Assembly: GCF_014692495.1 (NCBI RefSeq)
Contig: NZ_JACOIJ010000004.1
Coordinates: 1-64,000, forward strand
Direction: 5' to 3'
Length of the DNA: 64,000 nt
From: Sphingobacterium litopenaei
GTDB taxonomy: Bacteria > Bacteroidota > Bacteroidia > Sphingobacteriales > Sphingobacteriaceae
Below, one piece after another: positions 17,944 through 26,615 of the stretch. The notes under the pieces were generated by a model. It was given only the letters and a program-made list of their open reading frames with translations. It did no database searches and was not told the DNA's origin. How positions within the stretch are numbered: the first letter of the stretch is position 1; the number at the start of each line of letters is the position of its first letter. The translations under genes and the position numbers were made by a program.

Positions 17944-19236
17944 TTAATAGTGACACTTACCACACTCTAATCCACCGATCATTGCAGCAGTCATCTTCTC
18001 TCCTTTTTTCAACTTCTCGTGCGCAGCGATCAACTGATCGTAATATTTGTTATCAGCATTAACTTCTGTGTTTTTGTGACACTCCACACACCATTTCATT
18101 GTCAATGGAGAGTATTGATATACTTCTTCCATAGTCTCGATAGGACCGTGACAAGTTTGACATTCAACACCAGCCACACTAACGTGTTGTGAGTGATTGA
18201 AATATGCGAAATCAGGTAAGTTGTGAATTCTAACCCACTCAATAGGACGAGGGTTATTACCATACGTACGAGTTTCTGGATCCCAGTCCACTGCACGATA
18301 GATTTTTTGAATCTCTGGAGAAGTCTCACCATCATAGTGATCTGCAGCAGTAATCGTGTTGTGACAGTTCATACATACGTTAGCAGAAGGAATAGAAGCA
18401 TTCTTAGATTTGAATGCACCACCGTGACAGTATTGACATTCGATTTGGTTAACACCAGCGTGAATTTGGTGAGAGAATTTAATAGGTTGAACTGGTTTGT
18501 AACCCGTATGCACACCTACATTCCACATCGTTTGCCAACCTAATACAGCCAATAAACCTACAACCATCAAAGCAGTGAAGCCAACAAGCTTTTTGTTTTT
18601 CAAGAATTTCTGTGCAAATTTTACTTTACCAGACTCTTCGTAAGCTTCGTTGCGTGCTTTAGCAGCTTCGATAGCAGCAGCATTGTTAGCAATAACTTTT
18701 TCTAAAGTTTTGATAACACGGCTCAAAATAACGATCACTCCAATTGCTAACACCAATACAGCAGCAATACCTAAGATCATTAAATTGTTCGCATCTGAAC
18801 TAGCAGCAGCACCAGCCGCAGCAGCACCACCTTTATTAGGATCGTTTGCTTTAGCTTCTTCCTCTTTTACGTAAGCAATAATTCCTTTGATTTGATCATC
18901 AGAAAATTGTGTAAAAGCAGGCATCGCTACTTTATTATACTCTTCATAAATTTGATTAGCTACAGGATCACCAGAAGCGATCAACGCTGCTGAATTCTTA
19001 ATCCATTTCACCAACCATTCTTCAGAGTGTCTCTCAGACATACCCGCTAATGCAGGACCTGTCATTTTTCTGTCCACTTTGTGACAAGCAGTACAGTTCG
19101 CCTTAAATAACGCTGCCCCTTCCTTAGCATCCTGCGCATTCGACGACATCGTAACAGCAAACAACAATACCAAACTAACTGATATTGACTTCGCAAATCT
19201 TCCCAATACGGATGAGATATTTCTCATATTTAGCAC
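17944..19236 (-). CDS. actA: alternative complex III multiheme cytochrome ActA with an extra N-terminal cytochrome c domain
   Basis: First gene of the respiratory cluster. The 430-residue protein has a signal peptide, then a class I cytochrome c domain (CTACHK near residue 46, later MPAF as likely Met ligand), a Gly/Ala linker, a membrane helix (about 150-170), a second helix near 215, and the ActA pentaheme domain. The five motifs are CQYCH (about 263), CMNCH (about 287), CQTCH (about 357), CVECH (about 383) and CGKCH (about 426). That makes six heme sites in all, one more than the pentaheme ActA first described. The added domain could replace a soluble cytochrome c. Confidence 0.93.
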   Translation of the reverse strand: MLNMRNISSVLGRFAKSISVSLVLLFAVTMSSNAQDAKEGAALFKANCTACHKVDRKMTGPALAGMSERHSEEWLVKWIKNSAALIASGDPVANQIYEEYNKVAMPAFTQFSDDQIKGIIAYVKEEEAKANDPNKGGAAAAGAAASSDANNLMILGIAAVLVLAIGVIVILSRVIKTLEKVIANNAAAIEAAKARNEAYEESGKVKFAQKFLKNKKLVGFTALMVVGLLAVLGWQTMWNVGVHTGYKPVQPIKFSHQIHAGVNQIECQYCHGGAFKSKNASIPSANVCMNCHNTITAADHYDGETSPEIQKIYRAVDWDPETRTYGNNPRPIEWVRIHNLPDFAYFNHSQHVSVAGVECQTCHGPIETMEEVYQYSPLTMKWCVECHKNTEVNADNKYYDQLIAAHEKLKKGEKMTAAMIGGLECGKCHY

Positions 19237-19311
19237 TTTATACTATTTATTTATGAATATAAAAATTACTTTATCCACTGCATGAAGGGTCCTCACCCAT
19301 CAAACAATGCA

Positions 19312-19319
19312 CAAAAGTA
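19312..19319 (-). promoter_or_regulatory. candidate promoter of the act-cta cluster
   Basis: On the minus strand TACTTTTG matches the Bacteroidota -7 consensus TAnnTTTG exactly. A TTG at 19342-19344 (minus strand) lies 22 nt upstream, near the expected -33 distance. This would give a leader of about 70 nt before actA. No other promoter-like site is evident in 19237-19537. Confidence 0.5.
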
Positions 19320-19338
19320 GGACTTTATAAGCAATCCC

Positions 19339-19364
19339 TGACAATTTAATGACTCAAATTGTCA
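19339..19364. promoter_or_regulatory. perfect 9-bp dyad overlapping the act promoter -33 region
   Basis: TGACAATTT (19339-19347) and AAATTGTCA (19356-19364) form a perfect inverted repeat with an 8-bp spacer. One half contains the -33 TTG of the candidate act promoter, a typical place for a repressor or activator operator. It is not followed by a T-tract, so it is not a terminator. The regulator is unknown; a Crp/Fnr-type or redox regulator would be a reasonable guess but is not shown. Confidence 0.4.
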
Positions 19365-19537
19365 ATTTAAAATCATTCTAAATAAGTTGCTTTTCTTTGT
19401 ATAATTAACTTTAAAAGCCATTATACAGCTACTTATAACATCTTTGGTTAGTACATGAATAAAGAAATATCAAGAGAAACATTTTTTTATTTCATTTGTC
19501 ATTTATTATACAGTAAAATACACATATTTTCACAGTT

Positions 19538-20017
19538 ATGCATCGTTTTTTTTCAATTATAATAATAGGTCTGGTAATGTTAATTGCATTATCTTGTCAA
19601 CAGCAAAAGAAACATATTGTGAAATCAACAAAAACAGAAACTATGGATACGAGTAATTTTAACAAATTGACCCCCGAAGAAGAATACATCATCGTTCACA
19701 AAGGAACAGAAATGCCCTTCACAGGAGAATTATTGGATAACAAAGAAAAAGGAACATATATATGTAGAAGATGTAATGCTCCATTGTATAAATCAGAAGA
19801 CAAATTTGAATCCCACTGCGGATGGCCAAGTTTCGATGATGAAATCCCTGGAGCAGTAAAAAGAGAAAGAGATGCGGACGGTAGACGTGTAGAGATCTTA
19901 TGCAATACCTGCGGCGCACACCTAGGTCATGTTTTTGAAGGCGAAGGATTCACTGCTAAAAACACACGTCATTGTGTCAATTCTATCTCGATGAAATTCG
20001 TTCCTGCAGAAAAATAG
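19538..20017 (+). CDS. msrB: peptide-methionine (R)-S-oxide reductase, lipoprotein form
   Basis: Reduces the R epimer of methionine sulfoxide in proteins. The 159-residue protein carries an SpII signal (hydrophobic segment, lipobox ending LSC at Cys20), so it is probably a periplasmic lipoprotein that repairs envelope proteins. Zn-binding pairs CRRC and CNTC are present, together with CGWPSFD and [11 protein letters not shown]. The catalytic Cys is in RHCVNS (Cys146). It is transcribed away from the respiratory cluster and converges with the LacI gene, with only one base between the two stop codons. Confidence 0.95.
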   Translation: MHRFFSIIIIGLVMLIALSCQQQKKHIVKSTKTETMDTSNFNKLTPEEEYIIVHKGTEMPFTGELLDNKEKGTYICRRCNAPLYKSEDKFESHCGWPSFDDEIPGAVKRERDADGRRVEILCNTCGAHLGHVFEGEGFTAKNTRHCVNSISMKFVPAEK

Positions 20018-20018
20018 T

Positions 20019-21005
20019 TTAGCGCGCGATCAGATTACATGGAATCACGACTTTTTCGATCTTATCGAGTTTGCCATGAATTTGATTCACCAAAATACGA
20101 ACAACCTCTTGTGCTATTTCTTGGATATTCTGAGAAATAGCCGAAACAGGAGGATTCACAAGACCAAATGTAGTATTTTCATCAAATGAAATTAACTTAT
20201 CTACCTCTAGCTGATATTGTTTTATAGCCTTCAATCCATTAATAGCCAAATAGTTGGTCGCAAACAGCACTGCATCCAATTTATTATCCGAAATAAAATC
20301 TTTCAACTGTGAAACCACTTCTTCTTCAGTTTGCGCAGGATTGATTTTCTTCACCAATAAATCCATACCCACATTATCTACCGCTTTCATATAGCCTTCC
20401 AGACGACCTTTCATTTGTGATTGGGTACTATTAGTAGTCACGAAGCCTATACGCTTTGCATTTTTTTGCTCTAATAAAAACATTGTGCCCTGATAAGCGC
20501 CTTCCACATTTTCAGAAATAACTGTATGCGTATCCACATCAGCGAGCGGTCTATCAAACAACACGACAGGAACCGAGCTCTTCAAAAGATTATTAATAAC
20601 ATCGCTTAATCCTTCTGTAGGCGCAATAATGAAACCATCAATTTGGCGATCGTAAAACAGCTGAATCAATTCTTTGGCACGCTGCTCATCATTTTTCATA
20701 CTACAGTATATTATATGATAACCATGGTCATAAGCCAGCTTCTCAATACGGTCTGCAATATTCGCGAAGAATGGGTTCGAAATATCCTCTACCAAAAGTC
20801 CAATACTTTTGGATTTCCCTGTACGAAGACTTTTAGCAAGTTGATTGGGTTTGTAATCGACTTTCTTGACATAATCCAACACTCTCTTGGCTAATGCGTC
20901 ACTAATGCGCTTCTCCTTGGCCTTGCCATTTAAAATAAAAGAAACGGTTGTCACCGAAACCCCAAGATTGTTAGCTATATCACTAATAGAAAGCCTTTTC
21001 TTCAT
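20019..21005 (-). CDS. LacI-family transcriptional regulator
   Basis: A 328-residue regulator. An N-terminal LacI helix-turn-helix (LSISDIANNLGVSVTTVSFIL, residues 4-24) is followed by the hinge (YKPNQLAKSLRTGKSKSIG), then a periplasmic-binding-protein-like effector domain with the usual NPFF and DGFIIAPTE motifs. It is divergent from a GH92 alpha-mannosidase gene with 133 bp between them, so mannoside utilisation is its likely target. A dyad in the shared region (21025-21042) is a candidate operator. The effector sugar cannot be read from sequence. Confidence 0.93.
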   Translation of the reverse strand: MKKRLSISDIANNLGVSVTTVSFILNGKAKEKRISDALAKRVLDYVKKVDYKPNQLAKSLRTGKSKSIGLLVEDISNPFFANIADRIEKLAYDHGYHIIYCSMKNDEQRAKELIQLFYDRQIDGFIIAPTEGLSDVINNLLKSSVPVVLFDRPLADVDTHTVISENVEGAYQGTMFLLEQKNAKRIGFVTTNSTQSQMKGRLEGYMKAVDNVGMDLLVKKINPAQTEEEVVSQLKDFISDNKLDAVLFATNYLAINGLKAIKQYQLEVDKLISFDENTTFGLVNPPVSAISQNIQEIAQEVVRILVNQIHGKLDKIEKVVIPCNLIAR

Positions 21006-21024
21006 ATTTTTAATAATTGAAAAT

Positions 21025-21042
21025 TTAGATTCTCTAATCTAA
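21025..21042. promoter_or_regulatory. candidate LacI-family operator dyad
   Basis: TTAGATT (21025-21031) and AATCTAA (21036-21042) are perfect inverted repeats separated by CTCT. The site lies 20 nt upstream of the lacI-type gene and 97 nt upstream of the GH92 gene. It lacks the central CG step of many LacI operators, which weakens the assignment. Confidence 0.35.
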
Positions 21043-21077
21043 TGAATTCTTACAAATTTTCTGAAATAAAATCATGA

Positions 21078-21085
21078 TATATTTG
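21078..21085 (+). promoter_or_regulatory. candidate -7 box of the GH92 gene
   Basis: TATATTTG matches TAnnTTTG exactly, 53 nt before the GH92 start codon and downstream of the dyad at 21025-21042. Confidence 0.45.
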
Positions 21086-21138
21086 CTAAAAGGTTTTATC
21101 TTGCAGCGTATTTTGTAAACTCTAAATTAAAACCCATT

Positions 21139-23397
21139 ATGAGAAAGATATTTAGCACGGCTTTAGCTGTATTAGTATCCATTTCTTTCACTTCGATTTC
21201 ATTTGCACAGAAGACAGATTACACCCAATTTGTCAATCCTTATATTGGTTCTGCTGATCATGGACATGTTTTTGTGGGCGCAAATGTGCCAAATGGTGCC
21301 GTACAATTGGGACCTAGTCAAATCTCACAAACATGGGATAAATTCAATGGTTGGGATTGGTGTAGCGGCTACAACTATAAGAGCGAGGAAATTTTAGGTT
21401 TTACGCATACGCACCTTAGCGGTACTGGTATCGGGGATTTAAATGATATATTAATTCTTCCAGCTAATGGCAAAACGCATATAAGACAAGCACCATTCAA
21501 TAAAATGAATGAGGGTTACGGTTCAAAAATAAGTAAAGCCAACGAAACCGTGTCTCCAGGATATTATAAAGTGCTGCTAGAAGATTATGACATCCTTGCC
21601 GAAATGACCGCATCTGAGCGCGTAGGCTATCACAAATACACTTTTAACAAAAAAGACAATCCCCATATTCTAATTGATTTGGGCTTTAAAATGAATTGGG
21701 ATAGTCCTACGGACACCTATATAAAGGTGGTAAATGATTCTACAATCGTAGGATATCGTTTCTCCACAGGCTGGGCGAATGACCAAAAAGTTTATTTTGC
21801 TATCCAATCAAATACAAAATTCAAAAGAGTAGAACTCTATAACGATAGCATCCCTGCTGCTGATTACCATATTGCAAAAAGCACAGCTACAAAAGCTATT
21901 ATATCTATCGATCCAACCAAAGCTGTAGAACTGAAAGTGGGTATTTCTCCAGTAAGTACAGTTAATGCTTTAGAAAATATTAAAGCAGAGATTCCGTATT
22001 GGAATTTTGAACAAGCGAGAAAATGGGCTGTGGCAAAATGGAATAATGTCTTAAGCAAAATTGATTTCAAAGCAGACGAAAACACCAAAACGATATTCTA
22101 CACCGCATTGTATCATTCCTACTTCGCCCCTACAATCTTCAGCGATGTAAATGGCGATTATATGGGCACAGATAAACAAGTATATAACGACAAAAATCAT
22201 CAAAACTACACCGTATTCTCTTTGTGGGACACGTATCGTGCTTTACATCCACTGATGACCATCCTTGAAGGCCAAAAGAATAAAGATTTCGTTAGTTCGA
22301 TGCTAAAAATTTACCAACAACAAGGCAAACTTCCAGTATGGCATCTTTGGGCAAACGAAACCAATACTATGGTAGGTCTTCCCGCAATTCCTATCATTGC
22401 AGACGCTATTCTGAAAGGAATAATAGATCCTTCCGAAATTGAGCTAGCTTATGAAGCCATTAAAACCACAGCAATTGGCAGTGGACACGGTTTGGAATAT
22501 GTTCGAGACCTTAAATATATTCCTATCGAACATATGCAAAATGAATCTGTAGCTTGGGCATTGGAATATGCTATCGCTGATTTTGGAGCATATCAAGCAG
22601 CTAAGCATTTGGGCAAAGTAGAAGATGCTGAATATTTTCACAAACGCTTTAAACTTTATGAGCAATATTTTGATAAAGAAGTCGGACATTTTGTGGGTCG
22701 TCATGCTGACGGAAAATTCAGAAGACCATTTGACCCACTGATGGCGAAACATCGTGAAAATGATTATTGTGAAGGTAATGCTTGGCAATATACTTGGCTC
22801 GTACCACAAGACGTACACGGTTTAATAAACCTCTTTGGAGGAGAAAAAGCCTTTTTGAATAAATTGGATGAATTCATTGCTTTGCCCGAACAATTGGACG
22901 ATGCGTCTCCTGATATTTCAGGAATGATAGGACAATATGCACAAGGCAATGAACCAAATCATCACGTACCTTATTTGTATGCTTATGCAGGGGAACAATG
23001 GAAAGGTGCTGCATTGGTACACAAGGCAATGACCAAATATTACACAAATGAGCCTGCTGGTCTTTGTGGCAACGATGATGTAGGACAGATGAGTGCGTGG
23101 TATGTATTTTCTTCTATGGGAATATATCCAGCAAATCCAATGAATGGAAAATATGTTTTTGGCTCCCCTTTGATGGAAGAAGCCAGCATTAATTTACCAA
23201 GTGGCAAAACTTTCCACATCCAAGTGAAAAATCACGGTACAAAGAATATCTATATTAATAAGGTATCCTTAAATGGGAAGAAGTATGAGAAAAGCTACAT
23301 TACACATAACGATATTTTAAAGGGTGGAGAACTTATCTTTGAGATGTCTGCCACACCCAATAAAAAGTTTGGAGCAAACAAGACATTTCGTCCTTAA
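21139..23397 (+). CDS. GH92 family alpha-mannosidase
   Basis: A secreted enzyme of 752 residues with a signal peptide ending SFAQ (residues about 1-23). GH92 enzymes are calcium-dependent inverting exo-alpha-mannosidases that trim N-glycans or mannans. Conserved features are the N-terminal TQFVNPYIGSADHGHVFVGA, the FSLWDTYRALHPL stretch near residue 360, and in the C-terminal part LCGNDDVGQMSAWYVFSSMG (about 640-660), which carries the catalytic acidic residues and metal ligands. The protein is alone on the plus strand, divergent from a LacI regulator that probably controls it. Linkage specificity (alpha-1,2/1,3/1,4/1,6) cannot be assigned. Confidence 0.95.
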   Translation: MRKIFSTALAVLVSISFTSISFAQKTDYTQFVNPYIGSADHGHVFVGANVPNGAVQLGPSQISQTWDKFNGWDWCSGYNYKSEEILGFTHTHLSGTGIGDLNDILILPANGKTHIRQAPFNKMNEGYGSKISKANETVSPGYYKVLLEDYDILAEMTASERVGYHKYTFNKKDNPHILIDLGFKMNWDSPTDTYIKVVNDSTIVGYRFSTGWANDQKVYFAIQSNTKFKRVELYNDSIPAADYHIAKSTATKAIISIDPTKAVELKVGISPVSTVNALENIKAEIPYWNFEQARKWAVAKWNNVLSKIDFKADENTKTIFYTALYHSYFAPTIFSDVNGDYMGTDKQVYNDKNHQNYTVFSLWDTYRALHPLMTILEGQKNKDFVSSMLKIYQQQGKLPVWHLWANETNTMVGLPAIPIIADAILKGIIDPSEIELAYEAIKTTAIGSGHGLEYVRDLKYIPIEHMQNESVAWALEYAIADFGAYQAAKHLGKVEDAEYFHKRFKLYEQYFDKEVGHFVGRHADGKFRRPFDPLMAKHRENDYCEGNAWQYTWLVPQDVHGLINLFGGEKAFLNKLDEFIALPEQLDDASPDISGMIGQYAQGNEPNHHVPYLYAYAGEQWKGAALVHKAMTKYYTNEPAGLCGNDDVGQMSAWYVFSSMGIYPANPMNGKYVFGSPLMEEASINLPSGKTFHIQVKNHGTKNIYINKVSLNGKKYEKSYITHNDILKGGELIFEMSATPNKKFGANKTFRP

Positions 23398-23466
23398 TTA
23401 CTGACAGAATAGCAACGGCACGTAAATTGACTATATCCAGAAACAAGTTATAGAAAGGATTTAATA

Positions 23467-23787
23467 ATGAGTGACTTCAACAACATCAGCATCAATGACA
23501 TCAACGACAACAATGGTGCTGATTTTTATAATAACTTTAGACAAAAATTGATGGATATTGAGCAATTTCCATCAATATATACATTCAAATTTATTATTCC
23601 TGCTGATGTGGATAAAAGAGAGCAAGTAGAAAAAATATTTGAGCATCCTAGTACGAAAATTTCTTCTAAAGACTCGAAAACAGGAAAATATAATTCCTTA
23701 ACAGTCGAAACCTTTGTGCAATCAGCGGATGAAGTAATTGATTACTACAAAAAAGTATCTACGATAGAAAAAGTCATTATGCTATAA
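23467..23787 (+). CDS. DUF493 family protein
   Basis: A small soluble protein of 106 residues. The second half, from FKFIIPADVDKREQVEKIF to the KKVSTIEKVIML end, has the ferredoxin-like (ACT-like) DUF493 pattern found in E. coli YbeD. The function in Bacteroidota is unknown. The N terminus is rich in Asn and Asp. The stop codon is buried in a strong bidirectional terminator shared with the convergent GlgA-like gene. Confidence 0.85.
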   Translation: MSDFNNISINDINDNNGADFYNNFRQKLMDIEQFPSIYTFKFIIPADVDKREQVEKIFEHPSTKISSKDSKTGKYNSLTVETFVQSADEVIDYYKKVSTIEKVIML

Positions 23788-23829
23788 GACAAAAAAGGCT
23801 TTCCGATTGGAAAGCCTTTTTTGTCTTAT
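23784..23829. terminator. strong bidirectional terminator
   Basis: A perfect 21-bp stem (23784-23804 with 23809-23829) and GATT loop, with A and T tracts on each side, between convergent genes. It includes the stop codon of the DUF493 gene. Confidence 0.9.
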
Positions 23830-23840
23830 ACGTAGAAATA

Positions 23841-24674
23841 TTAAGCTTCTACTTCTTCTGAAGCGAACTCTTCGTACAATGTTGAATATCCTTCATAATC
23901 ATCTATAGACTCTGGCGTGAACACGCGAATATTTTGCTCTTCAACAAATTTCAACACGTCCGCATTCAAGTTATCATCTGCTTTCACAACGATATCCGTG
24001 TAAGTCAAGGCACCTTTGTATACGTCAACATAACTGCCTGAACCATATACAGCCGCATCCTCAGCACTTACATCTTCTTGAGCTGCCATTTCACCATATT
24101 TTGATGTCAATGTATCTGCTCCGAAATCATTATCTTCATTGAATAATGAATAGAACACTTTAACATCTTTGAAAGTAGGATCATCTTGATATACTTTTTT
24201 CAAGTACAAAGGAATCATAGCTGTGAACCAGCCGTGACAGTGCACTACATCCGGAGACCATCCTAATTTTTTAACAGTCTCTAGTGCTCCTTTACAGAAG
24301 AACAACGAACGTTCGTTGTTATCTTCAAAGAATTTTCCATTTTCATCTTTGAACACCTTTTTGCGTTGGAAGTATTCCTCATTATCTAAGAAATACACCT
24401 GCATACGAGCTGCTGGCAATGATGCTACTTTAATGATCAATGGATTATCGTTATTATCCACCACTATATTCATTCCCGACAACCTTATCACCTCGTGTAG
24501 ACGATTTCTGCGCTCATTAATGTTACCAAAACGTGGCATAAGAATTCTAATTTCGAATCCTTTTTCTTGCATCGCTTGAGGTAACTGGCGTGTTATTTCA
24601 GAAATTTTACTTATTTCAAGGAAAGGCGACATCTCGTGGGTAATAAACAATATTTTCGTTTTAGCCATCTCCAA
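23841..24674 (-). CDS. single-domain glycogen/starch synthase-like protein
   Basis: A 277-residue protein equivalent to the N-terminal (GT5 catalytic-domain) half of glycogen synthase: KILFITHEMSPFLEISKISE at the start, RILMPRFG near 44 and DVVHCHGWFTAMIPLYLKK near 142. The C-terminal GT-B lobe that binds ADP-glucose is absent and the protein ends in an acidic tail. The frame is intact to a proper terminator, so this is a genuine short family and not a frameshift. In Bacteroidota this form is typically divergent from panC, as here. It probably does not act as a glycosyltransferase by itself; its role is unknown. Start alternatives are codons 1 and 3. Confidence 0.85.
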   Translation of the reverse strand: MEMAKTKILFITHEMSPFLEISKISEITRQLPQAMQEKGFEIRILMPRFGNINERRNRLHEVIRLSGMNIVVDNNDNPLIIKVASLPAARMQVYFLDNEEYFQRKKVFKDENGKFFEDNNERSLFFCKGALETVKKLGWSPDVVHCHGWFTAMIPLYLKKVYQDDPTFKDVKVFYSLFNEDNDFGADTLTSKYGEMAAQEDVSAEDAAVYGSGSYVDVYKGALTYTDIVVKADDNLNADVLKFVEEQNIRVFTPESIDDYEGYSTLYEEFASEEVEA

Positions 24675-24813
24675 TTGTTTTTTTATTATTTAAACAGTAA
24701 AATCGGTGTACAAAGATACGAATAATAAACAAATTTTACAATTCTTTGCGATTTATAGCTTTCTAATTACAAATTTATTATGCAATTTTGACCCCTATTT
24801 TACCCATATCGAT

Positions 24814-25665
24814 ATGGAAATTTTCAACACCCAAAATTCGCTTCGCACCTACCTTGAAACTCCACGTGCGCAGCACCAAAAAATAGCTTTAGTACCTACT
24901 ATGGGTGCATTACACGAAGGACATATGTCCCTTATTTCAGAAGCTAAAAAACACGCAGATATAGTCGTGTGTAGTATCTTTGTCAACCCTACACAATTCA
25001 ACGATCCAAAGGATTTAGAAAAGTATCCTCGCCCTATAGAAAATGACATTAAACTGTTAGAAGCTCAGGGTTGTGACATTCTTTTTATTCCCTCTGTAGA
25101 AGAAATGTATCCTGATACCGAAGAACAATGGCACATTGATTTGGGCCGATTAGATCAAATCTGGGAAGGCGCACAACGTCCAGGTCACTTCCAAGGGGTA
25201 ACCCAAATCGTGTATAAATTATTCAATTTGGTGAACCCTGATGTAGCTTGCTTTGGACAAAAAGATTTCCAACAGGTGATGGTTATTCAGCGCATGATTG
25301 AAATCAAAAATCTAGATATTCAATTAATTATCTGTCCTATTATACGAAGTAAAAATGGATTGGCTTTGAGTTCTAGAAATGCAAGGCTTTCCGAAGCGGG
25401 CAAAGAAAAAGCTTTAATCCTTTCCCACACCCTACAAGCCGTTAAAAAAGGCTTTAACGAAAACGTTGCTATCCCAGAATTGCAGCACATAGCGGAACAA
25501 ATGATTACAGAAGAAGGTGAAGTAGAACTGGAATATTTTGCTATTAGTGAAACACGCACGCTTGAAAGAGTAGAAACTGTTGAAGCAGACAAACAATATA
25601 TTGCTCATATAGTCGCTTGGATTGAAGGCGTTAGGTTAATAGATAATATACTTTTGAACGATTAA
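24814..25665 (+). CDS. panC: pantothenate synthetase
   Basis: Joins pantoate and beta-alanine using ATP to give pantothenate. The ATG at 24814 is chosen because it begins MEIFNTQNSLRTYL and gives 283 residues, the usual length. Extending to a GTG at 24706 would add 36 residues that do not resemble the family. The nucleotide-binding motif PTMGALHEGHMSLI is near residue 25, and SSRNARLS near residue 185 is the KMSKS-like element. CSIFVNPTQFNDPKDLEKYPR and PGHFQGVTQIV are also conserved. panD follows 39 nt downstream, so both last steps of beta-alanine and pantothenate supply are linked. Confidence 0.96.
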   Translation: MEIFNTQNSLRTYLETPRAQHQKIALVPTMGALHEGHMSLISEAKKHADIVVCSIFVNPTQFNDPKDLEKYPRPIENDIKLLEAQGCDILFIPSVEEMYPDTEEQWHIDLGRLDQIWEGAQRPGHFQGVTQIVYKLFNLVNPDVACFGQKDFQQVMVIQRMIEIKNLDIQLIICPIIRSKNGLALSSRNARLSEAGKEKALILSHTLQAVKKGFNENVAIPELQHIAEQMITEEGEVELEYFAISETRTLERVETVEADKQYIAHIVAWIEGVRLIDNILLND

Positions 25666-25692
25666 TGACATTTAGATTTTAAATATAAAGCG

Positions 25693-25700
25693 TAACTTTG
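25693..25700 (+). promoter_or_regulatory. candidate -7 box immediately before panD
   Basis: TAACTTTG matches the TAnnTTTG consensus and ends only 4 nt before the panD ATG. If used, it would yield a leaderless or nearly leaderless panD message independent of panC. Confidence 0.45.
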
Positions 25701-25704
25701 CAGC

Positions 25705-26055
25705 ATGATGATTGAAGTAATGAAGTCCAAAATTCACCGCGCACGTGTCACACAAGCCGAGTTGAATTACGTTGGAAGTATTACCATCGATGAAGATTTG
25801 ATGGATGAAGCAGATATAATTGCGAACGAGAAGGTACAAATCGTAAATAATAATAACGGTGCAAGGTTAGAAACTTACGTCATTCCTGGAAAACGTGGCA
25901 CAGGAACTATATGCCTTAATGGAGCTGCAGCAAGATTGGTACAAGTAGGTGATATTGTGATTATCATTTCTTATGCTTTGATGGACAGAGAAGAAGCGAA
26001 AGCCCACAAACCAAGATTAGTGTTTCCAGACGACAACAATAGATTGACAAAATAA
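25705..26055 (+). CDS. panD: aspartate 1-decarboxylase
   Basis: Pyruvoyl-dependent enzyme that makes beta-alanine from aspartate for pantothenate synthesis. The 116-residue proenzyme self-cleaves between Gly24 and Ser25 (NYVGSITID), so Ser25 becomes the pyruvoyl group. The numbering matches characterised enzymes with the first [30 protein letters not shown] contains the conserved substrate-binding and Asn-Gly-Ala segments. It lies directly after panC. Confidence 0.97.
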   Translation: MMIEVMKSKIHRARVTQAELNYVGSITIDEDLMDEADIIANEKVQIVNNNNGARLETYVIPGKRGTGTICLNGAAARLVQVGDIVIIISYALMDREEAKAHKPRLVFPDDNNRLTK

Positions 26056-26071
26056 TATGTAATACTATTTT

Positions 26072-26434
26072 GTGATAAATACTATTTCTACATATCGCAG
26101 ACTCATCGCCTCACTATTGACGTGTTGGATGACGTTAATTGTGATTAGTGGAATAGTATTTATGCACAAAGAGGTAACATCCAAAGGTGAAATAATTACC
26201 CACATTCACCCGTACGATTTTACCAAGAAACAAAAACATCATCACAAAAACGATGCGGAGATTCGCTTTTTGGATGTACTCTATCAAGGAACGTTTATTG
26301 AAAGTGAATTCACTATTTTCGAAGTTCCCGTCTTCAATGAATTTTCTATTCCCTTTGATATAGTTTACAACCGTGCTACAAAGGCTGTAACAATATTTCA
26401 TTCTTACCTACGAGGACCTCCCTCACTTGTTTAA
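26072..26434 (+). CDS. small His-rich membrane-anchored protein upstream of a TonB receptor
   Basis: A 120-residue protein starting at GTG, with one N-terminal hydrophobic helix (about residues 11-31). The rest is predicted to be periplasmic and contains potential metal ligands: THIHPYDF near 43 and KKQKHHHKND near 52. I do not recognise a named family. The position before a TonB-dependent receptor and a secreted thioredoxin suggests a role in uptake or handling of a metal. This is inferred from His content and neighbours. The start is uncertain because no ATG is available near the helix. Confidence 0.6.
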   Translation: MINTISTYRRLIASLLTCWMTLIVISGIVFMHKEVTSKGEIITHIHPYDFTKKQKHHHKNDAEIRFLDVLYQGTFIESEFTIFEVPVFNEFSIPFDIVYNRATKAVTIFHSYLRGPPSLV

Positions 26435-26615
26435 TGATACCCCAAACATTTTGCAACGCTTTAGCCTTGTGAAATAATGATTTCTTCTAAAAAACACAAT
26501 AAAATTGATTTGACAGCAACATGTAATGGAGCTGGCTATATGTATTTATATATAGTCCTTTCCAATTTCTTTGTAGTCATTTCATACCAACTAATCATTA
26601 ACAAGAAACTTATAT

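Noticed and set aside
18102..18335. 77-codon minus-strand frame inside actA
   Set aside because: It is a shadow of the multiheme actA reading frame, whose five CxxCH motifs are unambiguous.
24706..24813. GTG start extending panC by 36 residues
   Set aside because: The added residues do not resemble pantothenate synthetases and the ATG at 24814 gives the normal length.
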